Below, piece by piece: positions 15,001 through 25,600 of a stretch of DNA of 41,159 nucleotides. The DNA is from Hyphochytrium catenoides (lineage: Eukaryota > Sar > Hyphochytriomycetes > Hyphochytriales > Hyphochytriaceae), in assembly GCA_900088475.1 (NCBI GenBank), contig FLMG01003965.1, positions 1,413 to 42,571 on the forward strand, given 5' to 3'. The notes under the pieces were generated by a model, which saw only the letters and a list, made by a program, of their open reading frames with translations, had not been told where the DNA came from and searched no databases. The stretch's first letter is position 1, and each line of letters opens with the position of its first letter. A program made the position numbers and the translations under genes.

Positions 15001-16663
15001 CTTTAGGTTCCTAGGATTGTTGAGGTTCTGAATCTCTATTGAGAAAGTTCTCTCCCCGACCTGAAGGAAGGTTTTGTAAGCTTTGTATGACAAGGAGAGT
15101 TCACCAGGGTGATGTACAAGGGATACGGTCAACCAAAAAGGAGGAGCGCTTAGTACAAAGACTTGTAAGACATAAGAAGATCAGCATATGGGTCAAGGTC
15201 TGCCAGTGATGCCAGTGAGACGAGTCAATGCGATTCTAGTCCCTTTTTACCTCCTTTGGCCGAAACGTAACCCGAACCCGGATGTTGCCAAAAGCTGGTA
15301 CCATGCAACCTTCAGAAGGTAGTCTCTCTCCTGTGTCATACTCTGTAAACTCCAAGACCTTCCTTGACAACTCACTAGAGGGCTGTGAGGACAAGAAACT
15401 TAGCCGAAACTGCAGCGGAATCTCCGCACGGTTCCACACGGTGAAGTCCTTGACGTACGTCCCGTGGGGCACGCATCCATCAAAAAGGACCTCTGGGACA
15501 TCCAGGCGGAGAAGAGAACGGCAAAGACGACCCCTAAGAGGCAGGGTGACCAATCGTTCTTCTTGTGTGGTGCTAGTAAGATCCTTCTTGTCAGCCTCCG
15601 AGGCCGTCGGTATCTCTCCTAGGGGAGTCGCCTGAAGGATGAGCTTGCCCTTGAGCGGGATAAAGCTTGTGGTTTGAGACGCATAGCGTTCATTTTCCTC
15701 GTCGCTCTCGTTGCCTGTTGTTGGACGGTTTAATAAGGGCTCCACAGCCTTCACCGGCTGACCTGAGGGAAGAGAGCACGGAAAGTCAGTAAGCACAAAA
15801 AATTTGCCAAATTCTGTGAAAGCGAGCCCTGCACTGGCTTCCTCTGAGACGTGATGCCTGCCGAATCTGCACTCAGTCACCATTCTCTCTCCCTCTTCCC
15901 TTCCCTACGGAGTCTCACTTTTCGTTGGATTGGCCCCCATGCTTGAAGGGTCAATCGACGGCTCCGCAGGCCTGAAAGACATAACGATAGGCTTCCGCTC
16001 CTCAGGCTGCAGTGATATATCAGAAAGCAGCCCCACTTGATTGAAGATCTCATTATAATTCTCGAAGCTCAGGTCTAGGTTCTCGTTTTCTAGCTGGAAG
16101 CCTACTGAAGAGCTTTGATTGGGCCGCCGAAGCTCGTACCTGTAGCAATTGGAAGTGTAAGAAGGGAGTCCCGTTCCGAAGAGTGAAGAAGAGGATGGCG
16201 AGAAAAGGTGAGCGGTGGCAAGAGTCATAGGGAGAAACCGTTTGAGTGCCACACTATCGGCCAAAGTTCCTGCTGTTCTACCTCAGTGAAACGAAGACCG
16301 GAAAGTTGCAGTTGTTGACAATCTGAAACTGATGCAGCACGGATCTTTCAGAAAGGTAGATGTCATCCAAGTTGACGCCCTCAATACGTTCACCCGTCGT
16401 GAGAGAGACCACGTCGATCCAGCGGTTACTACTGCTTTGTGATCCGCTCTGTGCTGTATCGAGGGCTGCCTGCGCTAGACTGGAGGCGGAGGAGACGGAC
16501 AACATCTTGCGAGATGGCGACGCTCTCCGTCGAGAAGCAGCTACTTCTAAGGCACCTCTTCTACCTTCAGAGCCATGATGAACTGGGCTCAATTGATAAG
16601 TATGCTGAACATTTTCGCCCTGCTGCTCATGGCCATCGGGCGTGACGCGAGAGAGATAATCAA
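1..16663 (-). CDS. Giant multi-exon ASH/MSP (papD-like Ig fold) repeat protein, partial at both ends
   Basis: Unidentified giant protein built of ASH/MSP-type beta-sandwich domains, the class found in Hydin, CFAP47 and centrosomal proteins, which usually act as scaffolds on microtubule structures. I joined about 37 exons on the minus strand from splice signals: 16663-16282, 16139-15919, 15762-15251, ~15150-14623, 14575-14397, 14207-14109, 13965-13441, 13194-12943, 12798-12632, ~12404-12333, 12213-12172, 12122-11998, 11829-11631, 11520-11438, 11184-10858, 10724-10640, 10567-10151, 9889-9461, 9341-8829, 8630-6401, 6150-5969, 5863-5413, 5296-4649, 4458-4263, 4011-3888, 3730-3575, 3496-3261, 3118-2964, ~2872-2842, 2751-2644, 2546-2258, 2152-1971, 1853-1719, 1494-1329, 1148-719, 584-373, 167-52. 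This gives ~3,700 codons. The last exon ends in a donor, so the gene continues past the left edge. No ATG was found before 16663, so upstream exon(s) are missing. Domain structure is clear; exact family and some junctions are not. Confidence 0.75.
52..9341 (-). other. C-terminal half of the giant protein: coiled coil, 2.2-kb exon, further ASH modules
   Basis: Part of the same gene. The exon at 9341-8829 opens with a charged heptad-like helix (VQEQKLEEELEKLEHKLRIA) and is Ser/Glu-rich behind it. The exon at 8630-6401 is the largest (743 codons). It holds several beta-rich repeats (for example DIGHVYVRPRSG followed by VDLTLKNVTESPILLTAKSN, and FINLGSIPL) linked by Pro/Ser-rich spacers. Later exons keep the pattern: LLELSHSLITLGKVGYVDQW (4.8 kb), VENVSC-type LVIENVSCPGQISFVDVRLF (6.05 kb), NVWFSVRNVFDEDLEVRFDV (3.65 kb) and SGSIRPGESLQISVRLCPSG (1.45 kb). 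Several of these exons have no ATG and show only as open frames between an AG and a GT. Confidence 0.6.
9461..16663 (-). other. N-terminal half of the giant protein: ASH modules split by an acidic linker
   Basis: Part of the giant minus-strand gene. Typical ASH strand patterns are visible: INPPVLNFGDCNIGEYKTLS (13.1 kb), VPEVLFDGCVPHGTYVKDFT (15.4 kb), LQIRNTSQVALHLHFSSERP (14.8 kb), INLGRMTTTESQCKSVRVTN (10.2 kb) and VKPFGF-like VVRPFGFKDVQFVFQPTLAG (9.8 kb). Between 14.58 and 14.11 kb two exons encode a very acidic stretch with runs of E and D. They lie between the first half of an ASH fold and its apparent second half (TLAPGVERTIILWYCP, 13.7 kb), so the acidic segment looks like a loop inserted in one domain. 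The exon at 12.8-12.63 kb continues directly from the ASH end at 12.95 kb (PPKQPYELK then VELVPRSINLNYRR). Confidence 0.65.
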
Positions 16664-17215
16664 CTGCCCCTCAACAGCTTCTACTTTGTAGGTATCTACT
16701 ATTTTCTTCGTCCTGGCTTATATACCAGCCTTTCTTCCATCACCAGGTACACCCACGGTCGGCAGCACCCTCCCAAAAGACCGGCGACAACGACTATGTG
16801 AGCTTACCAAGCCCCTGCACGGCTCGCCAATACTGGGGACGGCACGGAGAAGAAAGTCACCCGCCGCCCAGCCGCGGCACTTGCTCGACTTCCTGCTGCT
16901 GGGCGCGCGTGATCAGAAGCAAGCACTTCTATCAAGTGTTAGGAGCTGTCACAACGCAGTGTACCATGAACAGACAGACAGTAACACGGTCGGACAGGTG
17001 GCGTATCCGTCCGATCACACTGTAATCAGGACTGCTTGGTACAGTTCTTCCTGTGTGTTTGTCGGTCTGTCCCTGTCATCCTGTCACATACAGAGAAGTG
17101 TTGAAGAGGTTCATGCCAGGCCTTCACAATGATAAAGAGAGGATGATGGGGATGATGTGAGCTCAGGCGGGCCGGCACTCGGAGCTAGGTGTACATACGA
17201 CCAAGACATCAGCTG
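16664..17215. other. Intergenic or 5' region of the giant gene, no gene resolved
   Basis: The first missing exon(s) of the giant minus-strand gene should lie in or beyond this stretch. A good acceptor sits just above 16663 and a donor-like CTTACC (minus GGTAAG) is near 16804, but no ATG-started exon in the right phase could be shown. Nothing else is recognised. Confidence 0.3.
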
Positions 17216-18163
17216 TCAGGTCACTGTCAGGCTGTTAGGTGACGCACATAGCTCAGGCCAAGATATAATAGCTAACATAGTTCTGGTGGCGCTGGAGATC
17301 TCAGCCGTTATCTCCTCCTTGAGGTCCCGTGCCTGGAGGTCAAGATAGGAGTGTCTGGTCGTCCGTAGAGCCTGACGGCAGTCTAACGGTGCAGTGACCA
17401 TGACAGGTAGGTGGTCATGTCGAGGTAGCGCTGGGAGTCTTCTTCCTGCGATTCCCGCTGTAAGTAGTGCTGCTGTTCTCCTAGTAGGGGAGGTTGAATG
17501 CCACTGCATTGCTCGGTGAGCTTTAGATATCATTATTTTTTTTTCCGGTTTGATGGCTGTATGGGTGGTGAGGCCTCCAGTGAGGGTTAGACTCCCTGCT
17601 TAGAGCGAGGCAGTGGTGCTGGGGTTGGATCATCATGCCCTAAGCTATGCTCTCTGTGGTGCCTGTATCTGATCTCTCTTCTCTCCACTTATCGCTCTTC
17701 TCCGTTTTCCTGTCGTTTGAGCCTATTACTAGGGTATGATGCTTTCCAGCAGGGGTCTCCTTACCTATATTGTAATGTACATCAAACGACCTTCTTGGAG
17801 ATCCTGCGCTGTGGCGGCCGTTGTTAGCTCCCCCGCTTGGTGCTTCCGCTCTTCTTGCGGGTCGGTCAGGAAGAGGACGCTCTTGTTGCTGCTCTTGCTG
17901 TTGTGGTCTGACTCGCCTCTGAATGAATCTGTTATGCGGTGGTTTGTCCCGTTTGTTTCGCCGGCGGTTGTAGTCTTCTGCCACGTTGGCGACCTATCAC
18001 TTGTGTGGCTCTGCTCCCTGTCTCTCCCGGTCTTGTCCTTCTATCGTACCTCGTAGCGTTTCTGTCCTCTGCGGCTACGTTGAGTGGGGCTGAAGTAGTG
18101 GTCCCTCTTGCTATCCTCTCGGTCTCTTCTGATGCGCTCTCTGGTCCTGTGGTCTCCTCTGCT
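17216..18163 (-). CDS. Tentative arginine-rich (RE/RD, SR-like) protein, partial
   Basis: Three minus-strand open segments can be joined in phase: about 18163-18050, 17993-17765 and 17457-17216 (stop TGA). The first is rich in R, D and E (RERIRRDREDSKRDH). The second is basic and Gln-rich (EDYNRRRNKRDKPPHNRF, then QQQEQQQE). The third is more ordinary (LDLQARDLKEEITAEISS). Donors are GTACGA and GTAAGG; acceptors are GATAG and TTACAG. The 5' exon or exons are not resolved: another open frame at 18305-18111 (VVAVHKALDELATTEKRNPV) and one at 18665-18417 could belong. The composition recalls RNA-binding or splicing regulators, but no domain is recognised. Low-complexity coding can be mimicked by chance, so this call is weak. 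Confidence 0.33.
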
Positions 18164-18860
18164 CTACGGGAGTCCTAGATGACTGATCGTCTAAATGCCT
18201 CCGCTGTCGCGGCATGCCGGTGGGCTCTGGCGCCTCCTGGGCCTGGTCAACAGGGTTCCTCTTCTCTGTCGTTGCTAGTTCATCCAATGCCTTGTGCACC
18301 GCCACGACTGAACACTTGAAGCCGTGAGCGAGTAGGTACGCATGACAATGCGCTGTCTGCCATTATAAACAATCGGATGGTGTGAGGTCTGCCATTCGAA
18401 GGTGTGGACTTTACAAATTCGATCTGCCGAGAGAAGCAGCTTGAATGGGCGGTCCCGATATATGCTCAATGGTCTTAGTACGCAATTTTAAGCTAGAGAA
18501 AGAACTGGTAGATCCGTGTATTAAGATAAGAACCATGCTGACTCCTCCTGCTAACTCTGAGCTCTGTACCCCGACCGAGTCGTTAGATATTGCACTAGAT
18601 TGTTCTCCGTATAAGGCTACTCCCGAAACCTGCTTTCCAAATGCCTGTAGCGCCCCTAGCAGCTGCCGTAGACCTTAAAGAGATGAGTACCACCTCCAGC
18701 AACTCTTAACGTACCCACGAGAAGAATGAGGCCATCGGGAACGAAGGGCGCCCAAATCTCGAGTCAAACACATAGCGATAGCGATGCAGGTAGATTTGGG
18801 CCGAATGTCGCCACGTCCTTCCTCTTGACGTCCCAACCCACCTAGGTACTAAGAAGTCTA

Positions 18861-20522
18861 CTATGACTCGTCAAGCACCTCCCCTACAAACTCTGCCACA
18901 TCGTCAAGTTCCAGTTTCTCTACTGACAGATCGGCAAAGCACTGAACGATTGCCTCGTTACGCGATGAGCTGCGCTCTAGCAAACGCCCCGTGGTGAAGC
19001 GCCGAGGCCCTCGCAAAATCATCACAGTGCCGCCAGCCTTGGGCAGTGCAGATTCGAGCCAGCGCTCTTTCACATCGTGCACCACCTTTCCCCCTTCCAT
19101 ACGTACTGAGCAAACGTTCTTCCCTGGCATAACCTCCGTCACGATGCCCTTCATAGAGTACCACCGTCCACCGTCTAGCTTCTTCGTGACCACTCTGACC
19201 CTAATGTCCGGACACAGCCACGAGCCACGAGCCACCAGTGTAGAGTTCCTGTCAATGTCAGAGGTCTGCTTAATGCTGGAAGTGGATTCGCTTGGCCTTT
19301 TCTCTCGCTGCTTCTCTCTACTTCTACTTCGGGCCCGCCTCTTGTCTTTCGAAGAGGACGACTGACTGTGGTCATCCCTTTTTTTCCTGCTGCCTTCTTC
19401 GCCCTCAGAGGAGAATTTACCCTTTGTCTGCGCCCTTTCTATACCAGATGGATCTTTGGGCCCTGCTACAAATGGAGACTCCTCCAGAGACGCAGCGTCT
19501 TCCAGTTGCACCTCTCTCCGACTAATCGCTATCTCCTTCCCGCTCCGCTCAAGCGCTACCCTAATCTGGTCCAGTCCTGGGACTCCTTCAGTCTGAACAA
19601 CCTCCGCCCGCTTTCCAGCGTGAGAAGAGCCTCTGATGTAGATAATATCTCCTACCTCCACCCTCGAAGAGGAAGATGACGACGTCTTTGACTTTCTCCT
19701 CTTCTTTTCCGTCTCCTCAATAAATCTTCTCCTCTGCGCTTCTCTCTCCTGCTCCTTAGAAGATTCTCCTGGTTTTCGCTTTCTCTTTCGTTCGGGAGCC
19801 TCTGGCGGCTTTGGTACCGCTCCCAGACCAAGGCGACCAGGTCTAGGCATCGTTTGCTGTTGTTCCTCACCAGCATCTTTAAGCCCAGCCCATCCCATCC
19901 CGCGGAGCATCGCCTCACCAAACTGCATGACAGGTACCTGTTGATACGCGGCACCTCTAACATCTAACTCTTCTGGCCGATGAGAGAGATCGTGTTTGAG
20001 ACGCTGGGTCTCATCTTCGATGTCAAGCAATCCGGGTACCTGGTTGGCAATGAGTATTGGCGCCTCTTTTCCTGCCTCATTTTTGTCCCCCGCTGACTTG
20101 ATGACCAGCAGTGGCTTTGAAGGCCCGTCGACCTCTGCCTGTTCACGAATATCCTCCAGAAGAGCTCGCGCAGCTTTTTGATCCTCTGTCTCGGGAACCT
20201 CGTCATTTGCTTTCTCCTGTCTGGGCTTGTGAGTCTCCTTTTCTGTGCTAACAACGTCTCTCTGCCATGGATTCTTAGTGAGCGGGATCACAAGTGGCAC
20301 TGCTTCCTCCGTCCTTCTGTCAGCTGAGTGAATCTCCGTGCCAGTGATGGCTGTGATGAGCTCCTTCTCCTCTTCCTTCCCTGCATTCTCGCGTAGGGTG
20401 AGATTTGAGAATTGCTGCTTTCGCTTTCCAGCCCCTGTTAGCGAGATGGACATAGAAAAGGCCTTCTTGGGCTGTTCTTGGTCCGGCGCTCCATTCGGGC
20501 CATCAGTCAACTCACGACCCAT
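18861..20522 (-). CDS. GPKOW: G-patch and KOW domain protein (GPKOW / Spp2 / MOS2-like spliceosome factor)
   Basis: Single uninterrupted frame of 553 residues from ATG at 20522. In fungi and animals this family binds the DEAH helicase Prp2/DHX16 through its G-patch and helps activate the spliceosome in the nucleus. Visible domains: Lys/Glu-rich N-terminus; a Spp2-type G-patch near residues 197-240 (VMQFGEAMLRGMGWAGLKD); a KOW motif near 285-340 (VEVGDIIYIRGSSHAGK); an RS/RD-rich linker with SRSREK (~395-420); and a C-terminal KOW-like part near 435-550 (GTVMILRGPRRFTTGRLLE). Domain order and length match GPKOW/MOS2, and it is longer than the short yeast Spp2. It has no introns although all its neighbours do. 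I am confident of the family; the upstream boundary is the first ATG of the frame. Confidence 0.9.
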   Translation of the reverse strand: MGRELTDGPNGAPDQEQPKKAFSMSISLTGAGKRKQQFSNLTLRENAGKEEEKELITAITGTEIHSADRRTEEAVPLVIPLTKNPWQRDVVSTEKETHKPRQEKANDEVPETEDQKAARALLEDIREQAEVDGPSKPLLVIKSAGDKNEAGKEAPILIANQVPGLLDIEDETQRLKHDLSHRPEELDVRGAAYQQVPVMQFGEAMLRGMGWAGLKDAGEEQQQTMPRPGRLGLGAVPKPPEAPERKRKRKPGESSKEQEREAQRRRFIEETEKKRRKSKTSSSSSSRVEVGDIIYIRGSSHAGKRAEVVQTEGVPGLDQIRVALERSGKEIAISRREVQLEDAASLEESPFVAGPKDPSGIERAQTKGKFSSEGEEGSRKKRDDHSQSSSSKDKRRARSRSREKQREKRPSESTSSIKQTSDIDRNSTLVARGSWLCPDIRVRVVTKKLDGGRWYSMKGIVTEVMPGKNVCSVRMEGGKVVHDVKERWLESALPKAGGTVMILRGPRRFTTGRLLERSSSRNEAIVQCFADLSVEKLELDDVAEFVGEVLDES

Positions 20523-21446
20523 GATGGCTAGCTCCCGATCTCAACCGCTTCGACTCTATCGCAGTGACTGAATGGTCAGTAATGAAGGTATGAAATAAGT
20601 TCCTTGAGCCCGACACGGCAAGATCCAGACCTCTTGAAGGACTACTTCCGCATAGCTGTCTGCTTCCAAGGTAGCCAGCCCTAAATGGCACTATAAGCTT
20701 AAGCCGAAACAAGCAATGGACGCAGGAGATTGAGAGAAGGCCAACGACTGCGCTCTGATGAAATGAGCTCAGAGAGAGTATACGCATCGCAGGCTACCCT
20801 TCAGGCGCATGAGGACTCTGCAAGCTTCAAATGATAAACCAGCTATTAACTCTCTACCCCTAGGCCAAGCAAAGTGGGAGGGCCTCACTCTAGCTTGTGA
20901 CGTGCTTCCCTGCTGGTACTCCTTAGACACTTAGGCGCAGGCTCGTCTTGAGAATGGGGTGGCACCACCTTTCTAGCTCATTTTTCCTGCGTGCTCGGTG
21001 GTTGTGCCCATCTGATGTGGCCGATGGTTTGCTGTCAAACTAAAGGGCAAGCGCTTGGCACACAGACACAGAGATCAGTGTGACACTGTGGGACGGCTAA
21101 CGGCTAAGGTACAATGCGGTCTCGAGCCAGCAAGAAGATCGGAGGTTATTGCACAACGGGGCTCAGCGTTGCAGCTTTGTCAGAGCTCTTCCGCTCCTGA
21201 TCAAGAGCTCAACCGACCGGCTCTGGAGATATCAAGACCTACAGGACGACGCGCTTAAAGTGGCCATAACGAACACGGGTTTACCTTCATTGTATTAACA
21301 GACAGATTTGGCACACTCCAGTAGGTTGGGACTGGCACCTATGGGCTCAGGGCCGCCCCACCTAGCACTGCCTTGCTGCCAGTTGATTCTCCCCTTCCTC
21401 CCGCTGCTGCTGAAGCAACAAGAGGAATGAGCTCGCTTTATACCTG
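20523..21446. other. Intergenic stretch upstream of the GPKOW-like gene
   Basis: About 0.9 kb that must hold the promoter of the minus-strand G-patch gene and the 3' flank of the small gene upstream. Only short overlapping frames are present, none with a recognisable domain. No tRNA-like B box was found. Confidence 0.4.
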
Positions 21447-21814
21447 TCATCTTTTGTCTCTAGTATTGTTCCAGGCTACAGCTAGCCGATCGAGTCCTCC
21501 AGCTTTCAACGTATTCTTCTTAGGGCAACTATCCAGCAGTAGGGGAAAGCGTTGCACATTCGTGGCGGCTTTAAGGTCCGTGACTGGCTGTATAATGGAA
21601 AGACTATGAACAAATAAGGCTGGCTTGTTCTTTATATATATGCACCAACATAATAGACTCGAGACCAAGTGCAAAGGTGACGAGCAATGTTCTCCGCAAC
21701 CGTACTATCGTCTCTTAGGTGGAGCTGGGTTGCCTTTCCGAAGTACCGGCTTGTCGTCTCCTTCCGCAGTTGCTGCACCAGGGATTTGTATACCATCCGC
21801 CATTTGAAGGACAT
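21447..21814 (-). CDS. Small tentative two-exon gene, possibly LYR-like
   Basis: Exon 1 starts at ATG 21814 and reads MSFKWRMVYKSLVQQLRKET, then an acidic-basic helix with KATQLHLRDDSTVAENIARH. Exon 2 runs 21587-21447 after a TTATACAG acceptor and reads PKKNTLKAGGLDRLA, ending in TGA. The donor is probably GTCTAT or GTTGGT near 21650, both phase-compatible, giving ~100 residues. The start recalls mitochondrial LYR proteins (tyrosine with a following basic helix, Y-K-S-L-V-Q-Q-L-R-K), which bind acyl-carrier protein and assemble respiratory complexes, but the canonical L-Y-R is not present. Read this as a coding-like small gene of uncertain family. Confidence 0.4.
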
Positions 21815-22665
21815 CCTATCTCAAGAGAGCTACGCTTCCCAGCGGTCGTTTCGCATCATTACGTACTCTCAAGCATACCTAGTTGTCGCTAAACACTGTG
21901 AACTTCCCTGCATGAAGATAGCTTTCGGATTGGCAGCGGGGCTCACTGCATTATCTACTAACCAAGAGAGGCATGATGCCCTCTTGCTTCGACCAGACAA
22001 GGAGACCGTGACTCCGATCATAAACTCCCTCATTGGCATTTGCTGAAGATAATCATAGCCGATCCCGGCCCAAACCGTGAGAAAATAGACAACTTCTTTC
22101 ATGAACCCGAAGCAGTTCCTACCTGTGGGCGGTGGGCAATGGATTCACTGAGAATCTTTATGTATCACTCGCTCTTCGTTGATGGTCAACGTCACCGAGA
22201 CGTCGCGACATGTAGACCGAGAATGGGTGATGAACTAGCGTCAGGGAGCACACTATGATTGGCGGTGGTCCTCATAGGTCAAAGCTAATCACCCAGCCAG
22301 CAGCCTGGAGTCTGAGGAATGGCCAGCTAAGCTGAGTACCTCTTGCGATTCGCATTCAACCAGAGAGAAAGCTCTGACGAAAAGGGTGCTTTCCTAGAAA
22401 GAAACTCAATAGGGTTACTCCTCATCCTCATCGCGGTATGACACATTAAAGCTTGGGTGACTGTTGACATGAAGTTCGGATAAGATCGCGCAGAGAACAA
22501 CAACAATTTTAGAGATGGGAAGCCTGCGGGTGAAGGCTATCAGCTGCTAAGAGTGGGTTTAAATAATCTTGCCTTCAGTGCACCTTCTTGGCTGCAAGAG
22601 CAAGCTAGAATGCTTAGAAGCTTGTGAAGACCGGGACCGTGTCTACTAATATCAAGGGCCCCATC
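21815..22665. other. Intergenic stretch downstream of TSR1
   Basis: About 0.85 kb between the stop of TSR1 (22666) and the start of the small gene. It serves as the 3' flank of TSR1 and the promoter side of the next minus-strand gene. No gene, RNA or repeat is recognised. Confidence 0.4.
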
Positions 22666-25600
22666 TTAGTACTTTTCCACTGCCACCGCCGTGAAAGTCA
22701 CATCATGCTGCTGCGCCTCTTCTGGAAACTTGGGATAAACTCTTTTAAACAGTGGCAGACACACCGTGTCGTGCTGCTTGATGGGCTTATTGAATAAGCA
22801 CTTGAAGTCTCCGTGAGTCCCCAAACTCTCCTTGATGTGCCCCGTCAATCCATGCTTTGTATGCAGCTCGACTGGTTGAAACCACTTGACATCTTCAGGA
22901 TTGTAGAACATGTGCCTCACAGTGGCACGGCGATTCTTTACCCTTACGGGTGCTCCAGTGAGCAGAATGCGCTTGAGATTGATCCGATCTGGGTCTACAC
23001 CCATAAGAGAGCCGGTGGCAACCAGTTGCATGTCAAGGGTGCCGTCGTACAGCCGCTTCTCTCTAAAGACATGTACGTAACAAGGCTGGTACCCTACAGG
23101 GCCATATATTGACGCGACGGTCCATCGTCCATCCTGCACATTGCGACGACAGACAAGCAGAGTGAGTTCATATCACACTATGCAACGCTAGAAGATCTTT
23201 GTCGATCGAGGTCGAAGTTGGAAAACCAAGGAAAGGTTCGTCGCCGACAACAAAGCGTGGAGCAGAAGTTAAGACGTAGGTCAAAGCAGCCTCGTCCTAC
23301 TGCCATTGAAGTCGAGCTTACCTGTAGGAAGCGCTCAAACTTGTTCTTATCTGAATTCAAGTTGTTCTGCGAAAAGATCGGTCTCGCATCTACTCTCCGG
23401 AAGCCATAGTAGAATGTTAAGAGATCCTTGCTTTTAACAGCTTCCGTGAAACCGGCATACTTCATGAGATTGAAGTGCACCACGGACAACCTATTCTCGT
23501 GTCGGTGGAGAGAACTGACGAGTAAGGGCTGCTGCCTTGATGCCAACGTCTCAGCCATGGCCAGAGGCACATTGCGAATGAAAAGCGAGATGTATTGTCC
23601 TGACGCTATCCAGTCAGCGTCATCCTCCATCTCGGGCGTCACTCCGGATGCCATGGAGGAGGCGCGAGACTTTGATTTTTCTACTTTGTCCGTCTGCTTT
23701 GACTCAAGCAGACGTTGCTGAAACCGCCCCTCCACCTCTGAAATTTGTTCCAACACAGCTTTCTGAGAGCGAGCAAAGTTTCTGAACTGGTAAATCCTGG
23801 CATAGTCCTGAGGAAGGCTCTCTTTCGGATCCCAAGGACTGGTACGAAAGCTCTTCAAGCCACGGTATCGCGCAAAGCGTTCTCTGGCCTTTCCATCTTC
23901 CGGAACGTCCACCTGGCCATAAGAGCAAGCATTAGCCTAAGTCACGTACATCGCTGCAGAGAGGTGGAGATAGAAACAACAGCAGATGGGCACTCCCGCG
24001 TTTATAAGAAGGCGATGAATAACGATACATGGACAGGCGGAGAAGAATAGATTAGAAGCATGGGAAACTACCTCGTCAGGGAACTCTAGGTCTTCATCTG
24101 CCATTCGTTTCTTAGTGGCGAGATTCTCTAGGGTCATGTCTTCTCCTTCAGGAGCTATCGAGCCCTCTTCTTCTACATCCTCTTCCTCCTCCTCCTCCTC
24201 AATCTCTTCGCCTTCCGCCTCTTGGTCGGACATTCCCATTGCCTCTTCATCATCATCCTTCATGGCCGAGTCTGTAAGGTCTCCCTCTGTAGCTTCTATC
24301 TCATCGTTCTTGATATTGTCATCCCATACGAGCCACGCCGATTGATAGTCAGACATTCCTTTGACCTTCTTACGTTTCTTCTGCATCTCGTTCTTCTCAG
24401 CCTACATTTTAAGATGAATCAATGGCTGGCGTTCCTCCCACGACTGCACTCTTACTGACCTCTGCCTCTGCCAGCTCCTCCTCTGTCGGCCACGTCTGCT
24501 CCCCTGCCATTGGGTCAACTGTCGCTTCCATCTGCAAATCCTCTTCTTTCTCAGGGTTGGCTCTTGCTAGAACTTCGGCAGAGCTGTCCGCCTCCACGTC
24601 CATGTCCCCGCTTCCGCCTTGACCCTTTCTCTTCCCTTTTAAAGAGCATGGATCGTCGGCTGTCCTAATCTCTTCAAGGTGAAAGCTGCCTACATCCGTG
24701 ACATGGACGAGCTGATTGACATTCAAAGCGGCACCACGAAGATAGCCTGACACCTTTAGAGTCACGTTTGACCCATCGCTTTGCCCATGGTGCGGCAATA
24801 TCTCCAAAGCGTTCGCTAAGAGGTAGCTTCGGACGGATCGCCAATGGACGTCCTGTGGGGTCACCGTTGTGAGAGCACGTGTAAGCTGCGTCTGGTTCTC
24901 TCCATCAACAATCTTGACCGTCTCGCCCAACTCCTGCTCAAAGAACCGGGTGCCGTACTTACGGAACTCTGCCCCTTGCTTGCCGCTGGTCAAGCCCTAT
25001 AAGTAAGCATCGGACTAAGACACTAAGCGGAGCTCCAAGCTAACAAAATTTGCACCTGAAGGACTCCGACCGCTGGCGGAAGGCCCTGTGCCCTAATGGC
25101 AGTGATGGCTACACGGCCAAGATCATCTACCGAGTACTCTGGTCCGCGCGACAGAGGAAGAACGAAAACGAGTATATCCGCAACTTTCGCGGCGTCAAGG
25201 ATATCCGTCAACGTCCTCTGGCACTGATACAGCGTGAATCTCTGTTTGAATTGCTGAAACGCTAGCAAACTGAAAGGACGGACAGACGGCGGAGATCGAG
25301 CGTACGTCAGAAGAGAGAATCCTTGCTAGAGTTGAATGACACATGACATTCGAGTTGGATAACACATAGCATTGATGAGAGCAGCAAGGGCGAGAGAGAG
25401 AGCTTGTGCTAAGAAGCAGGTGAGAAGAAGCCGAGGAAGGAAGTGAAGCTGCCCAGAATACCTTTGAGAGCCAATGCCGCTTGGCACTACGGCTGTCGCG
25501 TCCTTAGAGAGCTTGGCTTTGATGCCTTCCAGGTCTGCATCAGGTCCCAGCGCTACGAGGGCTACAATCTTGGGTGGGCCATCCTTTGTTCCTGTTCCGA

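Noticed and set aside
21687-22046. 119-residue plus-strand frame
   Set aside because: It overlaps the more convincing minus-strand small gene, and its sequence has no recognised domain. Not excluded, but weaker.
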